Source: Peptacetobacter hominis
GTDB lineage: Bacteria; Bacillota; Clostridia; Peptostreptococcales; Peptostreptococcaceae
Direction of reading: 5' to 3'
Assembly: GCF_006861675.1 (NCBI RefSeq)
Contig: NZ_SGJB01000003.1
Location: forward strand, 1-64,000
Length of the DNA stretch: 64,000 bases
Positions 46,015-54,421 of the stretch are shown piece after piece (position 1 is the stretch's first letter; every line of letters begins with the position of its first letter). A program made the translations under genes and the position numbers. The notes under the pieces are model-generated. The model searched no databases. It was not told the DNA's origin and was given only the letters and a program-made list of their open reading frames with translations.

Positions 46015-46278
46015 ATGAAAAACAGAATAAAAGAATTGCGAGAACAGCGAGGGCTGACGCAAGAGCAATTAGGAGAACTGGTTGGAGCTTCAAGGCAGGC
46101 GATAAATGCCATAGAAACAGAAAAATTTGAACCATCTATCTGGCTTGCATATGATATTTCTAAAGTATTTGAGTGTGCCATTGAGGAGGTATTTTTATTT
46201 GGTGTAAGTTTGAGAAAATCAAGAGCTGACAGCAGCAGACAGGAGGTAAAAAGTGGCAACAAGATTTCTTCGTTATGA
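46015..46278 (+). CDS. Cro/CI-type HTH regulator of the cargo module
   Basis: An 87-residue regulator with an N-terminal HTH (RIKELREQRGLTQEQLGELVGASRQAINAIE) of the type that starts YozG/YvaO-like proteins. The ATG at 46015 follows GGAGG; longer readings lack a site. The 3' end overlaps the deformylase gene by 26 bases. It probably controls its own promoter through the inverted repeat upstream. Confidence 0.87.
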   Translation: MKNRIKELREQRGLTQEQLGELVGASRQAINAIETEKFEPSIWLAYDISKVFECAIEEVFLFGVSLRKSRADSSRQEVKSGNKISSL

Positions 46279-46711
46279 CAGCGACCCTATATTAAGAAAA
46301 AAATGTAAAGCTGTCCTAAAAGTTGATGATAAAATCAGGCAGCTCTTAGATGATATGCTTGATACATTACATGAAACAGAAAATGGAGCTGCACTGGCAG
46401 CAAATCAGGTTGGCGTTTTGAAAAGGTTGGTTGTCATTGATTTTAACGATACACGATTAAAACTTGTAAATCCGAAAATGATAAGCCAAAGCGGTGTGCA
46501 GGAATGTGTTGAGGGATGCCTTAGTTTCCCGAACCGTTTTGTAAAAACAATTCGTCCACAAAAGGTCACGATTCAGGCACTCAATGAATATGGAGAGGAA
46601 ATTATAGTTGACGGAGAAGATGAAATGGCAAAATGCTTCTGCCATGAGCTGGAACATCTGGACGGTATGATTTTTTTAGATAAAGCGATTGAAGAACTTT
46701 CTGTTGTGTAG
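46253..46711 (+). CDS. def: Peptide deformylase
   Basis: A 152-residue metalloenzyme that removes the formyl group from new proteins. The three family motifs are visible: NGAALAANQVG (motif 1), EGCLSFP (motif 2, metal Cys) and CHELEHLDG (motif 3, HExxH). The start is GTG behind AGGAGG, overlapping the HTH gene. Finding it on a mobile element means it is probably an extra copy. Such copies could protect against deformylase inhibitors; that is inference. Confidence 0.92.
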   Translation: MATRFLRYDSDPILRKKCKAVLKVDDKIRQLLDDMLDTLHETENGAALAANQVGVLKRLVVIDFNDTRLKLVNPKMISQSGVQECVEGCLSFPNRFVKTIRPQKVTIQALNEYGEEIIVDGEDEMAKCFCHELEHLDGMIFLDKAIEELSVV

Positions 46712-46754
46712 TGCAAATTGATAGATGCCGTTTCGGAAAAAGAAAAGGAGTTTT

Positions 46755-47939
46755 ATGAGCAAAGTTATTATGATGTGCGGCGTATGTGGTTCTGGAAAGA
46801 CTACTTACGCCAAGAAAAAAGAACAGGAAGGATATATCAGACTTTCCATTGATGAAGAAATGTGGAAACTTTATGGGAGAAAGGGAATTGATTATCCGGA
46901 AGAACAATATGAAAAATTGTCAGAGCAGGTGGAGGCTGCGCTTCAAAAAAAGCTGCTGTCCCTGATTCAGCAGGGAAAAGACGTTGTGATTGATTTTAGT
47001 TTCTGGAGTAAGGAAAATCGAAATTTTTATAAAGAGCAGATCAAAAAAGCAGGCGCTGAAACGGAACTTGTCTATATGAAAGCCAGTAAGGAGCTTTTGC
47101 AAAAAAGGCTATATAAAAGAAATCAGGTCTTAAATGCCAATTCGCCGTTTGTGATAACAGATGAAATATTGGAACATCATTATCACGCATTTCAGGAGCC
47201 ATGCGGCGAAGGAGAAAAAGTAATTTTGCAGAAAGAGGATATTATACAGTATTCAAAAGAAGAAAGTAAAGCAATCTGGAATCAGAACGCTGAATTTTGG
47301 GATTGTTCAATGGGGGATGAATCAAATGATTTTCACAGAGAAGTTGTCCGTTCAAAAGTAACAGAGCTTCTAAATCCTGATCCAACAGATTATATTTTAG
47401 ATATTGCCTGTGGGAATGGAAATTATTCTGCATATCTTGCAGAAAAAGCTGTCTCTGTTTTGGCTTTTGATTATAGTGAAAAAATGGTGGAACTGGCAAA
47501 AAAGCGCCAAAAACGGTATGCTAATCACATTGAGTTTTGTGTAGCAGACGCTACGAATGAAACAAGTCTGATGGCATTAAAAAGAAATAAGCCATTTACA
47601 AAAGCAGTCTCAAACATGGCGGTCATGGATATTACAGACATTAAGCCGCTTTTTACCTCTGTTTATAAATTGCTTGAGGATAACGGAGTATTTGTATTTG
47701 CGACACAGCACCCCTGTTTTGTAACGCTTACAGAAAAATATATGACGCCGCACAGCTATTACGATATTGCGATTGAAGGACAGCCACAAAAACAATGTTA
47801 TTATCATCGTTCTTTACAGGATATTTTTAATCTGTGTTTTGATACTGGTTTTGTCATAGACGGATTTTACGAAGAATGCTATTTTAATAAAGAAATCCCG
47901 GATATTATCATTGTCAGAGCCATAAAAATTGAGAGGTAG
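46755..47939 (+). CDS. Fusion of a P-loop kinase and a class I SAM methyltransferase
   Basis: A 394-residue protein. Residues 1-170 form a zeta-toxin/AAA_33-like kinase with Walker A GVCGSGKTT (9-17) and VVIDFSFWSKENR. Residues 175-394 form a methyltransferase with motif I ILDIACGNGNYS (about 213-224), acidic loop FDYSEKM, and VSNMAVMDI. I start it at 46755 behind AAAAGGAG. Both domains seem intact. The substrate is unknown; kinases of this type phosphorylate antibiotics, sugars or nucleotides. It follows the deformylase gene and precedes a GNAT gene. Confidence 0.8.
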   Translation: MSKVIMMCGVCGSGKTTYAKKKEQEGYIRLSIDEEMWKLYGRKGIDYPEEQYEKLSEQVEAALQKKLLSLIQQGKDVVIDFSFWSKENRNFYKEQIKKAGAETELVYMKASKELLQKRLYKRNQVLNANSPFVITDEILEHHYHAFQEPCGEGEKVILQKEDIIQYSKEESKAIWNQNAEFWDCSMGDESNDFHREVVRSKVTELLNPDPTDYILDIACGNGNYSAYLAEKAVSVLAFDYSEKMVELAKKRQKRYANHIEFCVADATNETSLMALKRNKPFTKAVSNMAVMDITDIKPLFTSVYKLLEDNGVFVFATQHPCFVTLTEKYMTPHSYYDIAIEGQPQKQCYYHRSLQDIFNLCFDTGFVIDGFYEECYFNKEIPDIIIVRAIKIER

Positions 47940-47999
47940 ATAGTAGATTTGCTATTTCCTGTAATTGTAAAAAAACTTAAAACTATGGAGGTATCTATT

Positions 48000-48509
48000 T
48001 TGATTATAAGACAAGAAAGACCGGAAGATTATGATACGGTATATCATGTTGTAAAAGAAGCATTTGAAAATGCTGAATATACAGATGGAAATGAACAGAA
48101 CTTAGTTGCTGCGTTAAGAAAAAGCAAATCGTTTATTCCGGAACTTTCTCTTGTTGCTGTCGAGGACGAAAAAATTGTAGGACATATTCTTTTTACAAAA
48201 GCAGTTGTTCAAGGGGTTGAGGTTCTTGCGCTTGCCCCTCTTTCTGTATTACCCGATTATCAGAACAGGGGAATCGGATTATCTTTGATGAAAGAAGGAC
48301 ACAGTATAGCACATAAATTGGGATATGAATATTCAGTTGTTTTGGGACATTCCAAATACTATCCAAAGGCAGGATATATTCCGGCAAGTGAGTGTGGAAT
48401 AAAAGCGCCATTTGAAGTTGACGATGAAAGTTTTATGGCACTTAATCTTAACGGAAGTCAAAACAAATTAAATGGAGTTATTGAGTACGACAAGGCTTTT
48501 GGGATATGA
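48000..48509 (+). CDS. GNAT family N-acetyltransferase (cargo)
   Basis: A 169-residue acetyltransferase. TTG at 48000 is the likely start because GGAGG lies 9 bases upstream and relatives begin MIIRQERPEDY. The acetyl-CoA loop is LPDYQNRGIGLSLM, and GHSKYYPKAGY is a known element of the YhbS-like group. The acceptor is unknown. Confidence 0.85.
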   Translation: MIIRQERPEDYDTVYHVVKEAFENAEYTDGNEQNLVAALRKSKSFIPELSLVAVEDEKIVGHILFTKAVVQGVEVLALAPLSVLPDYQNRGIGLSLMKEGHSIAHKLGYEYSVVLGHSKYYPKAGYIPASECGIKAPFEVDDESFMALNLNGSQNKLNGVIEYDKAFGI

Positions 48510-48544
48510 TGTAAAAAATTAGAAGTTGGGAAGGTAAAACATAG

Positions 48545-49090
48545 ATGAATCAAGGTAGAATTATTGTAATCACAGGTTCGCCGGGAACAGGGAAAACTAC
48601 AACGGCATCTGCTGTTGCAAAAGAATCAGATTTAGAAAAGTCTGTGCATATGCACACAGATGACTTTTACCATTATTTGAGTAAAGGGGCAATACCACCA
48701 CATTTGCCAGAATCAAATGAGCAAAATTTGGTTGTCATTGAAGCATTTTTAGAAGCTGCGAAGCGATATGTTCGTGGTGGATATGATGTAATTGTAGATG
48801 GCATTGTAGGACCGTGGTTTTTAGAGCCGTGGCTCAACATTGTTCAAGAGCATTATGAAGTACACTATATCGTTTTAAGGGCAAGTAAAGAAGAAACTAT
48901 GAAGCGAGATATCGAACGCTCAAAGTTAGATAGAGAAACAAATGTTGAATTAGTTGAAACAATGTGGAAACAATTTTCTAATTTAGGAATCTATGAATTA
49001 AATGTTATAGATACAACTGCGCACTCAATCAAAGATACTGTTTCAGCAGTAAAAGAAAAAATCGTAAGCGGTACGGCTTTACTATTTTAG
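48545..49090 (+). CDS. P-loop kinase (AAA_33 type), cargo
   Basis: A 181-residue kinase with Walker A GSPGTGKTT (10-18), MHTDDFYHYL and VIVDGIVGPWFLEPW. It resembles small-molecule kinases of the chloramphenicol phosphotransferase/shikimate kinase-like fold. The substrate is unknown. It is the last gene of the cargo module and ends at a terminator shared with the convergent HTH gene. Confidence 0.82.
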   Translation: MNQGRIIVITGSPGTGKTTTASAVAKESDLEKSVHMHTDDFYHYLSKGAIPPHLPESNEQNLVVIEAFLEAAKRYVRGGYDVIVDGIVGPWFLEPWLNIVQEHYEVHYIVLRASKEETMKRDIERSKLDRETNVELVETMWKQFSNLGIYELNVIDTTAHSIKDTVSAVKEKIVSGTALLF

Positions 49091-49138
49091 ACAATTCCAG
49101 TTTGCCGTTCTGATTTTCAACTGAATAACCACAGCACA

Positions 49139-49185
49139 AACCGCTGCTACATGGGAGCCAACAAACCATGCAACAGCGGTTTTCC
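49139..49185 (+). terminator. Terminator at the end of the cargo module
   Basis: AACCGCTG (49139-49146) pairs with CAGCGGTT (49174-49181), with inner ATGG/CCAT pairing, and TTTT follows. It overlaps the 3' end of the minus-strand HTH gene. Confidence 0.55.
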
Positions 49186-49992
49186 CTTACCTTTTTTCCT
49201 CTGGCTGATAGGCGTTCCCATTTTCTTTGATTTTTTGAGAATCCGAATCAGCCAGCGAAATTCTTCGTCTGACAGATTTTTATAGTTGATGCCGATCTGC
49301 TTGCAGTAAAGGACAACCAACTTTTCATCCCGGCTGCCCTTGAAATTTTCGACCGCTTCCAGATTTTCTTTCAGTTCATCGGCAACAGTGGTCTGGGGCG
49401 CACTCTCACTGTCCTTTTTGTGGGCTTCCCGAATATACCGGATAATCCGGTTGAGGTCATCCAGAACCATGTGGCTGAAATACTCATCATCGCTGATATG
49501 GGCAGCTTGCAGCACCTTCAAATGTGGGTCATCTTCGCCGGGGCGATACCGTTCAATGATTTCATGCCGGACAGTATCGACAAGTGCATTGAGGTTTTGA
49601 ATCTGCATAGTGGCAATCCCGTCTACATAAATCTCAATATCTGCAAGAAACTTGATAAAATCTTTATGTGTGGCAAGCTCACAGAGCAGACGGTTGTTAA
49701 TCCGACCGCTTTTCAGAAGTGCGACCATCTCATCATTCAAATGCAGTTCCGTCAATGGCGTGTTGATCTGCTCCCTGTTCTCTGTCCGGCACAGCAGATA
49801 ATCAACGGAAACTCCATAGAAGTCTGCCAGCGTGATGAGGTTGCCATGATTGATTTCCTTATAATCCTCTTTTTCATAACTTCCAAGAGCTGATTTGGAA
49901 ATACCCGTCAACTCTGATAATTCTTCCAGATTTAAGCCTTTGTCCTTGCGTAGTTCCCAAAGGCGTTCCTGTATGCTTGTCGCTCCTTTCAT
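49147..49992 (-). CDS. XRE-type HTH regulator of the element backbone
   Basis: A 281-residue protein. The N-terminal HTH (QERLWELRKDKGLNLEELSELTGISKSALGSYE) is followed by FYGVSVDYLLCR, then a long helical region and a basic C-terminus. I choose the ATG at 49992 because AAGGAG lies 9 bases upstream. It is transcribed away from the mobilization genes and probably controls the element. Higher GC than the host. Confidence 0.85.
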   Translation of the reverse strand: MKGATSIQERLWELRKDKGLNLEELSELTGISKSALGSYEKEDYKEINHGNLITLADFYGVSVDYLLCRTENREQINTPLTELHLNDEMVALLKSGRINNRLLCELATHKDFIKFLADIEIYVDGIATMQIQNLNALVDTVRHEIIERYRPGEDDPHLKVLQAAHISDDEYFSHMVLDDLNRIIRYIREAHKKDSESAPQTTVADELKENLEAVENFKGSRDEKLVVLYCKQIGINYKNLSDEEFRWLIRILKKSKKMGTPISQRKKGKGKPLLHGLLAPM

Positions 49993-50475
49993 GGGCACAC
50001 GCTCCTTTCCAACGGTTTCATTGCTGCCGCTTAACTGGATTATATCACACTTTCCGCAATCGTGGAAATTTCTGATTTTTACCCTTAATTCCTACTTTGT
50101 GGACATACGGCACAGGGCACAAAAATGTTCTATGATACAGGTAGTTCATCGATGGATTATTCCAATCGAATGACCAGCCTGTGTGGGATATGCTTCCCCG
50201 GCGATGTAGTGCCATGACTTTTGGCAGGGATGTGGAGGAACCCTGACCAAAACGAGCGTACCAAAGGGAGCGATACGCCGCTGTGAGATTCAGGGGAGGA
50301 ACGACACCGGGGAGAACTGGCGAACTGACACCGAAATGATACCGAAACACGACAATCTGATAGGGGCATAGTCTACCCTATCGCTGATACTTCGGGAGAT
50401 TTTAAGCGGCTCTATGGCTGTATTTTTGCCGAAAATCGCCCCGAAACCATACACGAAAACGGGAGGAAACACAAT
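49993..50475. other. Non-coding region of the element with a hairpin
   Basis: About 480 bases without a convincing gene. GATAGGG pairs perfectly with CCCTATC (50359-50382). Short repeats of the form ACACCG/ATACCGAAA occur at 50300-50350. Minus-strand frames here lack a ribosome binding site. It may hold the promoters of both flanking gene sets or the element origin; I see no decisive signal. Confidence 0.45.
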
Positions 50476-50664
50476 ATGCCGAGAATGAGCAAAAAGAGGA
50501 AACATGAGCTTTCCTTTTACCTCAATGACCGGGGGCGTGTCACTTACAACGAATTATGCCGGAAATGCCAGCATGGGTGCAAGCAGAGCTTCCGGGCGGT
50601 TGTGGTTGACTGCCCCCGTTATTTATCCAAACGAGCCAAGAAAAAGGAGGAACACACCGAATGA
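50476..50664 (+). CDS. Small cysteine-containing conserved element protein
   Basis: A 62-residue basic protein with CRKC and HGC, then a further Cys, which could bind zinc. It occurs in this position in related mobilizable elements as far as I recall, but its role is unknown. GGGAGG precedes the ATG and its stop overlaps the next start (ATGA). Confidence 0.7.
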   Translation: MPRMSKKRKHELSFYLNDRGRVTYNELCRKCQHGCKQSFRAVVVDCPRYLSKRAKKKEEHTE

Positions 50665-51002
50665 ATTTTGAATTTATGACGATAGACACACCATTGCCGC
50701 CCTGTATGCCATTTCCCAGAGCATTGACAGGATTTCCAGTCAGCAGCACCGCAAAGGTTATGTACTGCCGGATGCTGGACGCTATGCTCTCTAAAGGACA
50801 GGAGGATGAGAACGGAATCCTGTTTGTCTGCTTCCCTGTTACAGCCATTGCCGCAGTCCTGTCCCGCAGTCCCATGACGGTCAAGCGTTATCTGAATGAA
50901 CTGGAAACCGCCGGACTTATCATGCGGGTGCGTCAGGGCGTTGGAGAACCAAACAGGATTTATGTGCTGATACCGGGAAAGGAGGACGCTGCCCTTGCCT
51001 GA
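50661..51002 (+). CDS. Winged-helix replication/regulatory protein of the element
   Basis: A 113-residue protein with a winged-helix region, FPVTAIAAVLSRSPMTVKRYLNELETAGLI, typical of RepA_N/DnaD-like initiators and regulators. It overlaps its neighbours on both sides (4 and 8 bases), so the three small genes are one translational unit. A role in replication or control of the element is inferred. Confidence 0.7.
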   Translation: MNFEFMTIDTPLPPCMPFPRALTGFPVSSTAKVMYCRMLDAMLSKGQEDENGILFVCFPVTAIAAVLSRSPMTVKRYLNELETAGLIMRVRQGVGEPNRIYVLIPGKEDAALA

Positions 51003-51291
51003 TACCTCAAAGCTGGAAAAGCTCAACTGGGAGTTGGAGAAAAGCGAAAAGAAACTGCGGAAAGCCATCAATGATGAAAAGGCATTGCAGCACCAGTTAA
51101 AGCAGCTTACCCGAAAGGAACGGACGCACCGGCTCTGTACCCGTGGCGGTATGCTGGAAAGTTTTCTGCAAGAGCCGGAACGCCTGACAGATGATGATGT
51201 CATGCTGTTGTTGAAACTCATTTTTCACAGGCAGGACACGCAGGAACTATTGAAAAAACTGCTGGAACGGGAGAAGCCGGAAACCCCTTAG
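50995..51291 (+). CDS. DUF3847 family protein
   Basis: A 98-residue, charged, coiled-coil-like protein (KLEKLNWELEKSEKKLRKAINDEK) of the DUF3847 family that accompanies mobilization genes. The C-terminal RTHRLCTRGGMLE is typical. The start is TTG overlapping the previous gene, and the stop codon lies in the oriT palindrome. It may help the relaxase; not shown. Confidence 0.8.
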   Translation: MPDTSKLEKLNWELEKSEKKLRKAINDEKALQHQLKQLTRKERTHRLCTRGGMLESFLQEPERLTDDDVMLLLKLIFHRQDTQELLKKLLEREKPETP

Positions 51292-51331
51292 TTTACTAAG
51301 GGCGCAATTATACACCACCCAGAGGTTGGTG
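51287..51331 (-). other. oriT: Origin of transfer (RSF1010/MobQ type)
   Basis: Read on the minus strand, an inverted repeat CACCAACC-tct-GGGTGGTG (51313-51331) is followed by TATAATTGCGCCCTTAG. This matches the RSF1010 nick region TAAGTGCG/CCCT with two changes, and the repeat sits 5' of it as in RSF1010. A second palindrome CCTTAGTTTACTAAGG lies at 51287-51302. The MobQ relaxase gene 0.8 kb away supports the call. The following 280 bases up to the next gene show no other gene. Confidence 0.75.
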
Positions 51332-51614
51332 CATTGCGTTCTCCGAAGGCTCCTCGCCGGAGGGCTGTGATTTTCCGCAGCCATGGTCTGCTTCAAATCA
51401 AACAGGAGACGCTACGCTTCCCCTGCGCTGGCTGCCGCCAGCTACTTTTGTGGACTTGCCATCTGGGGACACCTTACATTGCAAGCTGTTCCCAGCCGAC
51501 AAGTTTTATAAAATATGCTATCTTTTCGATAGGCAATAAAGTATAATAAAGTCAGCAATAAATCGTAATTTATCAGAAAATGAGGAATAGTTGAAATGGA
51601 GGCGCTATAATAAC

Positions 51615-51938
51615 ATGAAGATTGAAGGGAACCAGAAAGAACTGGATGCAATGGTAGAATTTCATAAGGGAAACCGTATCGAGGGGCTGAGACTGCAAGA
51701 AGAATTTGCAGCGGAATTTCGTAAGGAGTATAAAGACAAAGATCACTGTCCTTGCCTGAAAGCCTGTCGTTATCACGGAAACTGTAAGGAATGTGTAGCA
51801 ATCCACAGAGCGCATCAGGAACATGTTCCTAATTGTATGCGACCATTGATTAATAAAAAATTGAAATTGATGTCAGAATTAACAGAGCATACCTTGGCAA
51901 ATGAAATAGAAGCTCCACATGAGATTTTAAGAAAATAG
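51615..51938 (+). CDS. Small cysteine-rich protein
   Basis: A 107-residue protein whose middle carries a dense Cys/His cluster: CPCLKACRYHGNCKECVAIH followed by VPNCM. This could bind a metal. Its N-terminal half is charged. The ATG at 51615 is 12 bases from GGAGG; a TTG at 51591 is the alternative. The local GC is lower than in the backbone, and no family name is certain (DUF6485-like cluster). Function unknown. Confidence 0.6.
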   Translation: MKIEGNQKELDAMVEFHKGNRIEGLRLQEEFAAEFRKEYKDKDHCPCLKACRYHGNCKECVAIHRAHQEHVPNCMRPLINKKLKLMSELTEHTLANEIEAPHEILRK

Positions 51939-52031
51939 GCAAGTCAAATTTCAGTTTGTTAGCTTTACATCGGGTCAACTTGTACCGAACTTTTACAACT
52001 AAATACCCGCCGCCCACACAGCGGAACACCG

Positions 52032-52067
52032 AGCAGGAAATCTGAAAAAAGGTCTCCTGCTTTTTTT
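52032..52067 (+). terminator. Terminator upstream of the relaxase gene
   Basis: AGCAGGA pairs with TCCTGCT around a 16-base loop and is followed by TTTTTTT. It lies 64 bases before the relaxase start. Confidence 0.7.
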
Positions 52068-52130
52068 CTGCTCAAAATGAGGTGGTAAAACGCCACCCCA
52101 TCCACCAATTACCGAAAGGAGGGACACGAA

Positions 52131-53711
52131 ATGCCCTGTCCACACAACGAAATCACGATTGTTCAGCGCAGCCAGCGGCAGTCTGCGGTTGCCGCCGCTG
52201 CTTATCAAAGTGGCGAAAAGCTGTTCTGTGAATACGACCAGCAAGTGAAGCACTACCCGGAAAAGCGTGGTATCGTCCATAATGAAATCCTGCTCCCGGC
52301 AAATGCCCCACGGTCATATGCAGACCGCAATACCTTATGGAACGCCGCCGAAGCGGTGGAAAAACAATGGAACTCTCAGCTTGCAAGGCGGTGGGTGCTT
52401 ACCATCCCAAGAGAGATACCGCCCGACCAGTACGCTGTCCTTGTCCGGGAGTTTTGCCAGCAGCAGTTTGTTTCAAAAAGCATGATTGCTGACTTTGCCA
52501 TCCATGACCCCCATCCGCCGGGACACAATCCCCACGCCCATGTCCTGTTGACTATGAGAGCAATGGACGAACATGGGAAATGGCTTCCCAAGAGCCGCAA
52601 GGTTTATGACCTTGACGAAAACGGGGAACGGATAAAACTTCCGTCCGGCAGATGGAAAAGCCACAAGGAGGATACGGTTGACTGGAACGACCAGAAGTAT
52701 TGCGAAATCTGGCGGCATGAATGGGAAGTCATCCAGAACCGCTATCTGGAAGCCAATGACCGCCCGGAGCGTGTGGACTTGCGTTCCTATGCCAAACAGG
52801 GGCTTTATATAGTCCCTACTGTCCATGAGGGGGCTTCTGTCCGGCAGATGGAAAAGCGTGGTATCCAGACGAATATCGGCAACCTGAACCGGGAAATCAA
52901 AACCGCCAACCGCCTGATGAAGTCCATCCGGCAGCTTATCCAAAACCTCAAAGGCTGGATTACCGAGCTGGGAGAAAAACGGAAAGAGCTGCTTGCACAA
53001 AAAGCGGCGGAGGAAGCGACACTTCTTCCCAATCTGCTGATGAAGTATATGGAGATACGAAAGGAAGAACGGAAGGACTGGACAAGGGCTGGACAGAACA
53101 GGGGGACTTCACAGGACTTAAAAGCAGTCAGCGAAGCCCTGTCCTATCTCCGGCAAAAAGGGCTTTCTACTGTGGAGGACTTAGAAGCATTTCTGGAATC
53201 TTCCGGGAAATCAGCAGCCGATTACCGCAATCAGATGAAGCCAAAGGAAGCCCGAAGCAAAGTGATTGACGGGATTCTTGCCAGCCGGACAGACTGCAAG
53301 GAATGTAAGCCTGTCTATGAGAAGTACCAGAAGATATTTTTTAAGAAAACAAAGGAAAAATTCAAACAGGAACACCCGGAGGTTGCCCGATATGAGAAAG
53401 CCGCTGCCTACCTTGCCAAGCACCCGGACGATAAGGACAGCACTCAAAAGGAACTGCAACAGGAGCAGGAAACACTTCTGGAAGAAATCGCAGAGATGAA
53501 AGTACCGCTGACCGAGGTACAAGAGGATTTGAAGAAGCTGCGGGACATCCGCTACTGGGTACGGAAAGCCACACCCGGCACAAAGGAAAGCAAAGAGCCG
53601 CCCAAGAAGCAGCCCATCAAGGAAGTCTTGCAGGATAAGGCAGATGAGAAAAAAGCACAAAGAACCGCCCCAGCACAGACGAAACACAGACAACAGGATA
53701 TGGAACTTTAA
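52131..53711 (+). CDS. mobA: MobQ family relaxase (MobA/MobL)
   Basis: A 526-residue relaxase. The N-terminal domain (residues 1-220) has the MobQ features: the opening PHNEITIVQRSQRQSAVAAAAYQSG with candidate catalytic Tyr, and the metal-binding NPHAHVLLTMR. Residues 230-526 are charged and helical. It should nick the RSF1010-like oriT and pilot the DNA strand through a helper conjugation system. AAAGGAGGG precedes the ATG. High GC. Confidence 0.93.
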   Translation: MPCPHNEITIVQRSQRQSAVAAAAYQSGEKLFCEYDQQVKHYPEKRGIVHNEILLPANAPRSYADRNTLWNAAEAVEKQWNSQLARRWVLTIPREIPPDQYAVLVREFCQQQFVSKSMIADFAIHDPHPPGHNPHAHVLLTMRAMDEHGKWLPKSRKVYDLDENGERIKLPSGRWKSHKEDTVDWNDQKYCEIWRHEWEVIQNRYLEANDRPERVDLRSYAKQGLYIVPTVHEGASVRQMEKRGIQTNIGNLNREIKTANRLMKSIRQLIQNLKGWITELGEKRKELLAQKAAEEATLLPNLLMKYMEIRKEERKDWTRAGQNRGTSQDLKAVSEALSYLRQKGLSTVEDLEAFLESSGKSAADYRNQMKPKEARSKVIDGILASRTDCKECKPVYEKYQKIFFKKTKEKFKQEHPEVARYEKAAAYLAKHPDDKDSTQKELQQEQETLLEEIAEMKVPLTEVQEDLKKLRDIRYWVRKATPGTKESKEPPKKQPIKEVLQDKADEKKAQRTAPAQTKHRQQDMEL

Positions 53712-53776
53712 CAGGCACTTGCCATTTTCAATCAGAGAATGTCAGGTGCTTTTCTTTTTTTCAAGGAGGGATAGAT

Positions 53777-54421
53777 TTGAATGTATTTGAAGCTGTGAAG
53801 CAGTCAGTCACAACAATACAGGCTGCGGAGCATTATGGAATCCATGTAGGTCGGAACGGGATGGCTTGCTGTCCGTTCCATCACGATAAAACCCCAAGCA
53901 TGAAGCTGGATCAGCGTTACCACTGCTTCGGCTGCGGTGCGGATGGGGATGTGATTGATTTTGCCGCCGCCCTGTATGGGCTGGGAAAGAAAGAAGCCGC
54001 CGTACAACTGGCACAGGACTTCGGGCTTTCCTATGAGGACTGGAAACCGCCGGGAAAGGCAAAAAAGCCCAAGCCCCGGCAGAAATCCCCGGAGGAACAG
54101 TTTCAGGAAGCAAAGAACCGCTGCTTTTGTATTCTTGCCGATTACCATCACTTGCTTATGGCATGGAGAAAAGACTACGCCCCGCACTCCCCAGAGGAAG
54201 CCTTTCATCCCCGGTTTGTGGAAGCCTTACAGAAGCAAGCCCAAGTGGAATATCTGCTGGATGTGCTGTTGTTCGGGGAGACAGAGGAAAAAGCAGCTTT
54301 GATTACGGACTACGGAAAGGATGTGATACAGATTGAACAGCGAATGGCAGAGCTTGCAACCGCAGACGCAGCAAGAACTAAAAAACACCATGAACGCCAT
54401 GTCGCCGCCCCAGAGTATTGA
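53777..54421 (+). CDS. CHC2 zinc-finger primase-like protein
   Basis: A 214-residue protein with a DnaG-type CHC2 zinc finger: CCPFHHDKTPSMKLD followed by YHCFGCGADGDVIDF (residues 31-65). The catalytic TOPRIM domain is missing, and the rest is helical. Start is TTG behind GGAGGG. It overlaps the VapE-like gene, and the two probably prime or support element replication. Confidence 0.88.
   Translation: MNVFEAVKQSVTTIQAAEHYGIHVGRNGMACCPFHHDKTPSMKLDQRYHCFGCGADGDVIDFAAALYGLGKKEAAVQLAQDFGLSYEDWKPPGKAKKPKPRQKSPEEQFQEAKNRCFCILADYHHLLMAWRKDYAPHSPEEAFHPRFVEALQKQAQVEYLLDVLLFGETEEKAALITDYGKDVIQIEQRMAELATADAARTKKHHERHVAAPEY

Noticed and set aside
50045-50350. A 101-codon minus-strand frame in the element
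   Set aside because: No ribosome binding site, Pro/Ser-rich low-complexity translation and no recognisable domain; high-GC DNA often gives such open frames.
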